From: Physella acuta
Lineage: Eukaryota; Mollusca; Gastropoda; Physidae
DNA: 64,000 nucleotides
Assembly (NCBI RefSeq): GCF_028476545.1
Contig: NW_026731947.1
Location: 122,977-186,976, forward strand
Direction of reading: 5' to 3'
Shown: positions 11,089 to 64,000 of the stretch, piece by piece
How positions within the stretch are numbered: the stretch's first letter is position 1
Layout: the number at the start of each line of letters is the position of its first letter
Position numbers and translations under genes: made by a program
The notes under the pieces: model-generated
Database searches by the model: none
The model's input: the letters and a program-made list of their open reading frames with translations, nothing else
Told to the model about the DNA's origin: nothing

Positions 11089-11460
11089 GGTAGACTGACT
11101 ACAGTTGGTAGACTGACTACAGTTAGTAGACTGACTAGTGACTACAGTTGGTAGACTGACTACAGTTGGTAGACTGACTACAGTTGGTAGACTGACTACA
11201 GTTGGTAGACTGACTACAGTTGGTAGATTGACTACAGTTGGTAGACTGACTACAGTTGGTAGACTGACTACAGTTGGTAGACTGACTACAGTTGGTAGAC
11301 TGACTACAGTTGGTAGACTGACTACAGTTGGTAGACTGACTACAGTTGGTAGACTGACTAGTGACTACAGTTGGTAGACTGACTACAGTTGGTAGACTAG
11401 ACTGACTACAGTTGGTAGACTGACTACAGTTGGTAGACTGACTAGTGACTACTGTTGATA
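11089..11460. repeat. 18-bp minisatellite
   Basis: About 19 tandem copies of GACTGACTACAGTTGGTA, nearly perfect, with occasional variants (GACTAGTGACTAC). The unit is a multiple of three without stops, so artificial open frames appear on both strands (TTVGRL and STNCSQ repeats). Confidence 0.95.
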
Positions 11461-14400
11461 AGGGACTAACTCCAGCCAATATCTCCTTTACATTTTGTAA
11501 ATGATTTATTAAAAAGGAATTGCCCTTCTTAATCACATTCTAACAACAATACTCATTAAGAATGAAATTACAAATTAAGTTAATCATATAAGTTTATTCC
11601 ACATTGAACATATCACATGAGCTGAGCATAAACAAATTGTGTACAAACTCCTGTCCTACGTACATGTATATGGATGGCTAGGTCTCAGTCTTTCAATATG
11701 TACCATACAATCACAAGTTCATAGAAACATTTTCCAGTATTTTTTTTTATCTTTTTGAAAAAGTTTTTGGACAGCATTAAATATAGCAAGCATGTGAGAC
11801 ATTTTGAGAGGTTTTTTTTTTACAAAGTATCATCAAGGGTACATTACAATATAGGAAGGGAAAAAATATTTTTAAAAGGAATCACCTCTTTAAGTTTAAG
11901 AAAACAAATACACCTCTTTAAATAATTGCACCAAAAATAATTTTTTTATAGCTTTGGTAATTAATAACTGATACATTATCTGGTTATTAGTCACATAAAC
12001 TGAGTGAAAAATTGTTTGTGCCAAATATTATTGAAAAGCAATTGTTAGCTATGTGTAATAAATAATAAAATGTCAGCTGATTCAAGTGAGTGTTTAAAAT
12101 TTATATATTTAAACCCAAGTCAAAAATTTTGAAAATTAGAGAGAAAAAAACATGCTACTTTTAAAAAATATTAATAATTAGAAAAATGATTTAAGGTTAT
12201 AATTAATGGGAGATAAAAATTGTTTTAAACAAAATGGAATGATCAATTACATTGTTATCCCCCTTGTTCATTTATTTAAGTCTATAAAAACTAGTTTTTA
12301 ACTGGTGAAGGTACAAACTCAAGAGATTAATGGTATCTTGATCTAGCAGCAACCAACACATGTAACACTATCTTGCATAGTGTCAACAGAAGCAACTAAC
12401 TAGAGTTGTACAGTGTCACCAGAGGCAACTGCCTAGAGTCATAACTACACTTGGTAGTGTCATTGAAGTGTCTGTGTTTCAACAGAGCATATGTGGTACA
12501 CTGTTGTCCGTACAAATATGTGCATACACGTTTAGGAAGAACAAAGATATTTGAACTGGCATCTTCAAATACTCTGGGACTTTTCTTTACTAATAAACAC
12601 AATGTAATTTTTGTTTGTTGTAAAAGAAAATAGTAGATATAATGTGTATTACAATTAATATCATATTGTGTGTAGCTCCATAGCCTTGAAGAAACAAAAT
12701 CACCCACCATTTCTTAAGCAATAACAACAGAATCTTAGTGTTAAAGAAAAGATATCAACCAGCCAATAACTATTGTAAAAATATTTAAGGTATTTTTTTA
12801 ACAAAATGCTTTTAAATCAAAACAACATTGCATTAATTTTCTTCTATAAAATGTGGGGTGTTTTTAAATTTTTATTTAAAGTAAATAGTAAAAAGTAAAA
12901 ATTAAAAATTAAACCCCCACTATACTTAGCCACTGACATAAAATGCTTTCCAAATAATTAAAAAAAAGTCTTGAGAATATACTAGATCTACGACATACCA
13001 CAAGACATACAGAGACATTTTAATGATGTCCTAATAAGCTGACCAATCATCAAACCAATTTCATGTGGTATTTGTTAATGTTTCATTAAACAAATCCACC
13101 CTGTAAAATGTGAAATAATTTAATTAATGAAGTAACAGCCAGTGGTATTTTTGGACAAGTTATGAGGTATTACATATAGCGTAACCAGTTCATTTATTTT
13201 TTCAAAATATATAAATTTATAATAATTTTACGGACACAACGATAGTTTCTAAACAAGATTGAAACAAACAATTTGTTTTAACACAAATTATCAAGCATGA
13301 AAATTTCCACACTTAAGTGTGACCCGTTGAGCAAATATTTTATTTATATGGCGTATATTTACAGTTTTAAATACAGGTTTTGAAGAAAGCTCAATTTTTC
13401 AACTCACACTACAGACTAATATGTCAGTTTACCGTTAATTTATTATTTCTTAATTTTTTTATCATTACAAAGTATATTCTCAATGTTTCAATTTTCAAAA
13501 TGGAAGTATAATTTGTATGTAAAGAGACAAGTGTTCATTTCATGTTCATTTATGATAGTATAATTTTTCATACTGCAATATACAAAAGAGCTTTAAAAGG
13601 TATCAATGTCTAATAAACATGACGTTTATGCTCACTTTACTGGATGAAAAGGAACATCAAGCTTCATTTTTATATTTCCTTTTACCTCAACCATTAACGG
13701 TAAAATGTGTTGAATTAAAATTTTGAGCTTCCTTCTGTTTGAATAAATTAAATGATTGATAATCCTTTAATGACAGACGTACACGATGCAAATAATTTCC
13801 AGAGAAAAAAAAATTTACTAAATGACAAGCATTCATGCTTGAGATCATCACAAGTCAACAAGAACTCAGTCAAACACTGGCAGTAAACAATCTTTCAAGT
13901 TTTATTCACTACTTGTGAGCTTTAGGGCTAGTAATTGCCAAATTTTTGGTCAAGTAATTTGTCAAGACATTGAAAGAAATCTTGATAAAGCTAGTTTTTT
14001 TGTTGTAGAAACATCAATTTTACTCATTAAAGTTAAAATCTCTCTAAAAATACTTTGTGAGCAGGTAGTTTTTTTCCCCAATGCTCTTTAAATTATTCTT
14101 CAAATTCTAGAAGACACAATTTTGCTAGCTTTGAATGTCTACGATTTACCTAATTACTGTCACACCTTTCAGTCATACTACAATCAATCACTCTTTTACA
14201 AATTGTAATTGCTGCCTTTAGTAATAATTTTAAAATCCTTCAAACTAAGCCATCTAACTAGTTAAGACAGGAAATATGAACATGTGGAAAAGTGAATTAT
14301 AACTATTGAAATTATCTGAAATAAATGGTCAACTGATTCTTCCAAACCATGTGTTGCATATCTCATGACTGCAAGTTTATAATACATCCTTTTACTGAAT

Positions 14401-16422
14401 TTTTTGTCTCAGCTTCTCAAAAAATATTCTCATTTTTTTATAACAAGTATATGTTTGTTCTCTCCTGTCAATTCTTTTAGATTTTCTTATACCTACTGCA
14501 GCAATTAACTAGGGATGTAAATACTGGTGTAATACAGAGTAACCACAAAAATCAATAAGTTCACATTATTTGGTAATATTCTTTAAATTTTATTTTTCTC
14601 AAGATTGACTTATAAACAAACAACAGTCATGAATGATCTACAATAACAATCAATGACAACTAATGATCAGTCACAGATTGTATATCAGCAACATAAAAAA
14701 TAAATCTCTATCTTTCCAGGAAGAAAACAAGAGTTTGGAGGATGTATTTTTTCCTTCCTAGAATCTCAATGGCTAGACCAAGACATTTAAGATTCTAAAG
14801 AAATAAATAGTGGAGGTATGACAATAGGATGAATAACACAAGCATGAGACCAGTGATACAGATGAATGAGTGACAACCACAATACTCAGAACCACATTGA
14901 CGACGACCAGAAAGACAACAGTGAAGAAGACCTGATAGTAGTAACGATGACTATTTTATAAGATGAAGAATTAGACCAAAAAAAAAATGTTATGAACATC
15001 AGCAGAATTAAAAATGGAGCTCTCTAAATGAAAGAGAGCCTGCTCCCGCAATCTGGGATGAAAATTAACATATATATAATATATATATATAAAATAAACA
15101 ACTTAGATGTATGAAGATTTGTATATCAATCTTGTATGTACATGTATGCTACAGCAATGAAAAAGCTGGGTTAGGGAAAAGGGCTTTATATCTGTACAAT
15201 ATATTCTAGCAAATATTTACATATAAAGCAAAAAAACAAATATATTTCTTTTTATAAATCTTACAATGAAAACTTCAAAGACCAACTTAGAGAACTAAAA
15301 GTGTTGGCCATTTTTAAGTCCATATACAATTTACAACTACATTTTTTTTTATTTACAGCACTGTTAATTCAAGCATCATAAAACAGTCAAAAATGGTTAA
15401 AATAGATGTGTCTTATGTTAGAATGTTTACATTACAATCTACTGTTCAATTCACTCTTGTAGAAACACTATATTCCTGAGGTTTAACCTGCTCATTTCAA
15501 TTAGAGAAGAATCAAGAGTTTTTTAATTTAACATCAACATTCTCTTTTAAATTGTCCACCCTATTAGCACTGATAGTTCTTCAACAAATTAAGAAGCAGT
15601 TCTATGCATGTTTCAATAATATTAACATACATAATTACACATGTAAAACAATTTGGTAATGATATGGAAACACAAGAATTGACAGAAAAGGATAAATGAT
15701 CACAATAATTAAAAATGAGGTGATAAGATAGCAATGAAGATGAATGATCAGTTCTGTACCTTTGTTTGAGAACCCACAACATAATTCCTGCCAAAAATTC
15801 AGTTGGGATAAACAAATAGGTAACAGATAAATTAGAAAGGGGTTTTGACCAACATGTTCTGTCTAAGCCAGGAACCTCATTAGAGGTCAAAATGCCAACT
15901 CCAGGGAAGTAGCATTTCTTTTATTTTTCTGTCCAATCTGACAATTGTGTACATTTTTTAACCTTTCTTAATTAGATATTAAGATTAATGTAACTTTAAA
16001 TGTTTTTTCTGTAAAACCAGGTTTTATTCTTTTTAAACTACTTTATCCAAATAGATTGTAATGCTCCAGGAAAATAATTCGTATTGATGACAGTTTCCAA
16101 TGAAAATGTATACACATCTGTCTAAAAATTGTCTATAACTTGTTCAAAACAACTTGTATGTTCAGGGTTTAAATTCTCATCTCTTTTTTTACTCCATTAG
16201 TGTGGTGTAAATGGAGTGTCCACTTATAGGAATATGTCAAACTCATTTCTCTCAAATTATTTGATGTTATTTGATAGGCTCAAAATAACATGAATTTAGT
16301 TCAGATTTTGAGTAGTCCAGTGGGTATCTAGAAAGAATTGGTGAAGTGAACTGTATTGGTGCAGATTCTTCCACCTTGATTCTGTCAAGCAGGTTTCAAA
16401 TAGTTCCAGACTTAGCCTCATT
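11461..16422 (-). other. AT-rich stretch 3' of SPEN, probably including a long 3' UTR
   Basis: About 5 kb downstream of the SPEN stop without convincing open frames or splice structure. AATAAA on the - strand occurs at several places, for example 11,593-11,598 and 11,505-11,510, and also nearer the stop around 16,020, so the true UTR end is unknown. A short TA-rich run lies near 15,070-15,092. Nothing else recognised. Confidence 0.45.
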
Positions 16423-60046
<43,624 letters not shown>

Positions 60047-60340
60047 GTCTCCGACAAAACTACATGGTTTCCATAAGTTAAAACTCCATGTCTCGCAAAA
60101 CCGCTTGGACTTCAAACGGAGAACACAGAATAACACTATGGCCTAGGCTAGAAGTTGTACCATACGAACACCGACGTGTAGAGAAATAAAAAAAAAAGTG
60201 CCTAGCCAAGTTCGCCTCCTGTGGAACACGCTTCAACATTTGGCGTGTGACGTCAGAGCCCTACACTTGGTCGTCGTTGGAGAAACGCGTCGCTCCTCGT
60301 GTATCGTGAAAACTTAGCCTAGCCTTAGCCAAACACAGCG
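60047..60340 (-). promoter_or_regulatory. Likely SPEN promoter and 5' UTR
   Basis: Immediately upstream of the SPEN ATG lies a CpG-containing stretch (ACGCGTCGC, GACGTCA) in otherwise CpG-poor AT-rich DNA. No TATA box is obvious. The transcription start cannot be placed from sequence alone. Confidence 0.45.
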
Positions 60341-61655
60341 GCGAAACTGAACACGGTATTGTGGGTCAGTTCGTTGCTAAAATAGTTACTATAGTCTGTT
60401 TCAAACAACTTTGTGTTTCGCTCTATGTCAATCTATTTTTTACCCGCTGCGAAATAATACTCGAGGGCAAAGTCAAATTATTGACGGAAGAAAAAGATAA
60501 GATTGGCTATAGGCCAGGTATTTCAAATATAAAAAAAAGTACGAGGAAGGGGGAAGTTTTGAGTTTGCACACTCGAATTAAGTCTTCGCCAGATCTATAT
60601 GCCTTGAATTGATTTGCAAAATATATATATTATTCATGAGGTAACCAGTATGCTTTCTGCTAGGCTACTAGGGGGCTATTGAATAGCTGCACAGTATTGT
60701 TACAAAATAGGTGTATCATTATATAGCTATATTGAATTTTACCTGAGTACTGGCACGGGCCTAAAAGATTCGAAACCGTGGGAAAGTAATAGATCAGTGC
60801 GACGGCTAAATATAGCAGGAAATAACTCTTTCTTTTTCTTAATTAAATTTTTTCTTTTACAATCTCAAACTAAAACATTGATTCAAATTCATTGCGTTAA
60901 CACAGGCGTGTGGTACTAAATATTACGCCATCGAGGTTTCATTTTGCTGAAAATGTTGCTTTATAACTTTATATTTATTTTATTTTATTGTTGACTTGAG
61001 CTAAGCTGCCCCTACTTAAAATTCCCAATAGGGTAGCGGTTCAGTCGATTGAATAAGAATACTCTCAACCCACCCCATGCTAGTCTAAACAGTCTAGGCT
61101 AGGCCTCTTCAACAACAAGCCAAGTTTACATGGATCTACGTGCTGTGCAACTACACATTTACGCGTCGCGTCACTGCTAGGTTAGTGAACGATGATAGCC
61201 TAGTGAAGGCTACCTAAAATGCCTTTTCTTAGTGTTGCCTTATTATTTTTTAAACTGGATCACGTATTATTACAGCATCTTATACATCTGGACATGTGTT
61301 TATTGACATAATTTTATAAATGATAGTTTCTATTTCTAGAGATCCACTTTATTGGCTAAAATTGCAAAAAACAAATCCACAGAATCGTGAACATGCCCAG
61401 CAAAAGTATCCTATTTTTAACTTTTCGACTGACCTACTTTAGTTAGGCCTTTCATTAGCAGCATGGCGGCATCGGACTAGATTCTGCGGTTTTAATATAA
61501 AATTAAAAATATGTTTAACTACTTTTAGTGATTTGAAATTACATTTTATAACCAAAGTTAAACTTACTCAAAGTTGCACATAACGAACATAATCTGGTAT
61601 AGCTTAGGGCCTAGTTAATTATCAATTATCATCTCTGTCGGCTTTTACTGTTTGT
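60341..61655. other. Intergenic, no gene recognised
   Basis: Only one short open frame (83 codons at 60,361) with no family resemblance. AGCATGGCGGC near 61,461 is another YY1-like motif. Confidence 0.5.
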
Positions 61656-62020
61656 ACTAGATCTAGATAAATAGATTTAGATTCTAAATCTAGCTAGACT
61701 AGATTTAAATATCTTTGTAGACATCTAGAATCTAGATCTATTCTAGGCTAGAACCTAGACTAGAAGTCTCGACCTAAGTAAGTTTGCGATTTTTAGATCT
61801 AGATCTAGAAGAATCTAGAAATTTAGGACCTAGAGTCTAGATCTAGAGACAGATCTGGATTTTCTTTAGACTAGAGATTCTAGATTAGATATAGATTCTA
61901 GATCTAGATTTAGATCTATCTAGATCTAGACTCTAATAGATAAATTCTAAGTGTAGCGTGGCGTTGAGTACTCTAGTCTAGAGCTAGAATCTAGATCTAG
62001 ATTTTCTAGACTCAACTGCA
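61656..62020. repeat. Second TCTAGATC-rich island
   Basis: Long run of AGATCTAGA and TCTAGAATCTAGA palindromic units. Confidence 0.75.
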
Positions 62021-62850
62021 ATATACTCACTATACTTAAAGATATGTTTATTGTTGTAATAAACCAAATGAACTCACTGTGTATTATTACATTTTTCTTA
62101 TAGCAAACAAAATGTATGCGCCCATAGTCAAGGACACTTAATACGTGGTGTATGATCATGGCTGAACAAAACAACGGTTTATTGAAGTTCGCGAATAACC
62201 AAATGCTTTTGCAGTGGCACTGGTGCCAAGCGGTGCATCCCCTGGTGCACACTTAAAAGAATATTTATTATTTATGCGTGCAATTTTCTTTCTTAGGTTT
62301 TATGTTTTAAATATTCTGATGAAAATGTGTACCATTCAAGAATATTTTGTACAAAATCAATTCTTAACGGAAAAAAAAGAAATACGATACCTAAAACTCA
62401 GGGCTAATAGAAATAAGATATAACTCGGAGCTAGTGTAACAATATTATTGATTGTAATGTTATCCTAGCATCTCTTGCTGAGGCTATATATGGAAACACA
62501 GAAACCCAGTGATAATGAAAAGGGACGTAATGTTATTAGGTACCGTTGCCTTAGTACAAATATCTCGGGGGGGGGGGGTGAATTATTAAAATTATCGGGC
62601 TGTTTATTCTGAAAACAAGACTGCGGGTTCGAATTAGAATATTTTTTTTTATGTAAGTAAAGAATAACGGAAGGTGCTGTACAGAAAATGTGTTTTTTTA
62701 TAGTACCCTAGCAGCACAAAGACTTTAGGTCCTTAATTAATTAATATTTTTTTTCTATCAGCATATTAATTAATTCCGTAGAACTAAATTATGTATAAAT
62801 CACTCCCAAATCTAAGATTTTATGTGTTCGGTTTTACGAGAAGGCTGGCT
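62021..62850. other. Intergenic, no gene recognised
   Basis: AT-rich; a poly-G run at 62,569-62,578. No coding or RNA feature seen. Confidence 0.5.
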
Positions 62851-62867
62851 AAAAATAAAAACTAATT

Positions 62868-62955
62868 GACAGACCAAATGTCGTTGAGAGATAAACTGTC
62901 GTTGGTGGACGAAATGTCCATATCAGACCAAATGTGGATGGACCATATGTCGTAA
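62868..62955. repeat. Degenerate ACCAAATGTCGTT-type repeat
   Basis: Repeating GACCAAATGTCGTT, GACGAAATGTC and GACCATATGTCGT units. Confidence 0.55.
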
Positions 62956-63180
62956 CCAAAGTATCACGGAATACACCATGTTGTGTTTTGATGTAACTAA
63001 TCATAAGCATTACGTAATAAAATGTTATCAAATGTCCAACCCCCCCCCCCCCCCCCCCCCCACTCCTCCCCATCCCCCAAACCCATCGTTGAACAGAGAT
63101 GAAAACTACTTCTCCCATAATTCCCAACGGCTATTTTCCGTGGCCGGGGTGTCATATCACCTACGTCATCCGTCGGTCTG

Positions 63181-63196
63181 TTGTCATGGCAACGTG
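63181..63196. promoter_or_regulatory. Possible RFX X-box
   Basis: TTGTCATGGCAAC with the preceding G forms GTTGTC-AT-GGCAAC, a full palindromic RFX-type X-box in a GC-richer patch (63,110-63,320). No downstream gene is identified in the window. Confidence 0.3.
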
Positions 63197-63775
63197 GCCA
63201 AAAGGGGAAGAGATATCGATTTTGTTGTCTTCATCCCTGCAGCCCCGAAAGCCATCTGCAGTGGACAGCGGCCCTGTCGCCTGGCCGTTGTAGTGGAAGA
63301 TGTGGCATTGGAATCGATAAACTTCTTCGATTTCCCCCCCCCCCCCTCCGTTACTTTTTTTTTTCCTCTTGATATTTTAAACCTTTGAGCTCCGAAATCC
63401 GCAGCGTTTAGATTTAAGACTGACGCTCCCCCACCGGCCTAATCCCTCTCCCTCCCCGCTGTCCGGGTATTATCCACAAGTCATTGCCTCAGTTAAACTA
63501 CTTGGGAGTCTCGTTTATTTTCTTTCTCCTTCTCAGCTTTAGCCCAGAATACCCCCCCCCCCCTTTCCACATTCCCACAATTCTCAGCGTTAGGCTTTAG
63601 CCAAGATAACCCCCTCCCAATCCCACCCTATGCCTCATGTAATAAAGCATAATTATAGAAAATCATTTAGAAAGGAGGGGGGGGGGTAAGATAGTATAAT
63701 ATTAGTTTAATTACCTGTAAAAAATATTTTTATTAATTTACATAATTCTTCACTTGAACGCAACAAGGGAGAAGG

Positions 63776-63780
<5 letters not shown>

Positions 63781-63812
<32 letters not shown>
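63781..63812. repeat. (GA)n microsatellite
   Basis: About 15 GA units. Confidence 0.95.
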
Positions 63813-63814
<2 letters not shown>

Positions 63815-64000
63815 GAAAAGGACAAAAAATGTTTAATTTAGAAACATTTTTTTAAAATGGGGCCTATGACCTGATGGGGGATGTCCAATAAGAGATGCAT
63901 CATATTTATTCATTGCATTTTACTTTATTTTATTTTTTTGCGGTAAAGATTATAACCGCCTTCACCTTAATCAGCTTTAATGGCTAACTTTTAAGTTACA

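Noticed and set aside
11135-11536. Open frames with STNCSQ or TTVGRL repeats.
   Set aside because: Produced by the 18-bp minisatellite; no start context or homology.
60361-60612. 83-codon open frame divergent from SPEN.
   Set aside because: No recognisable domain; could be a short exon of another gene, but nothing supports it.

Overview
The window looks like nuclear DNA of a gastropod mollusc, most likely a freshwater heterobranch snail (Biomphalaria/Bulinus/Lymnaea type). The grounds are AT-rich DNA, GT-AG introns, a very large SPEN gene, islands of the palindromic TCTAGATCTAGA type, and a trypsin-like protease of a kind I associate with snails. The organism call is inference.

Left end (1-9980, + strand). 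A host gene for a chymotrypsin-fold serine protease is split inside its second exon by an ISL2EU-type DNA transposon (474-9051; AGAGAGGTTGCAC termini, 2-bp AT duplication). The transposon carries a decayed THAP/DDE transposase (+) and a convergent decayed YqaJ-nuclease gene (-). A Ty3/Gypsy LTR element (3711-8373; 751-bp LTRs, 4-bp TTAT duplication) lies inside an intron of the YqaJ gene. Taking the whole insertion and one AT copy out leaves a protease reading frame of exactly 314 codons including the stop. The order of events is therefore protease gene, then ISL2EU, then Gypsy. A 30-bp perfect hairpin and a duplicated 3' end follow the protease.

Centre (about 11,460-60,300, - strand). One gene fills this part: SPEN (split ends/SHARP/MINT). 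I could assemble 20 coding exons with matching splice phases from the ATG at 60,046 to the stop at 16,423. They total 17,010 nt (5,669 aa): four N-terminal RRMs, a 12.1-kb low-complexity exon and a C-terminal SPOC domain. One intron is GC-AG. A 5-kb AT-rich stretch with no genes lies 3' of the stop and may be partly 3' UTR.

SPEN intron 1 (51,189-59,963) holds the most striking feature: eight irregularly spaced copies of a 60-65 nt element. Read on the host strand, it has the anatomy of a box C/D snoRNA: box C ATGATGA, boxes D' and D CTGA, invariant guide segments, and copy-specific terminal stems kept by different bases. Seven copies look intact and one is decayed. The D' guide can pair over 10 nt with a conserved 18S rRNA segment recalled from memory. 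I recognise no named family.

SPEN intron 2 (36,090-50,900) is a transposon sink: a dispersed hairpin-ended repeat, two Helitron-like tandem units, a hAT element with perfect 8-bp duplications, two Harbinger-like MITEs, a Ginger-like element with palindrome-rich subterminal arrays, and several micro- and minisatellites. Right of SPEN (60,331-64,000) I see no supported gene, only TCTAGATC islands, homopolymer runs, a possible RFX X-box and a GA microsatellite.
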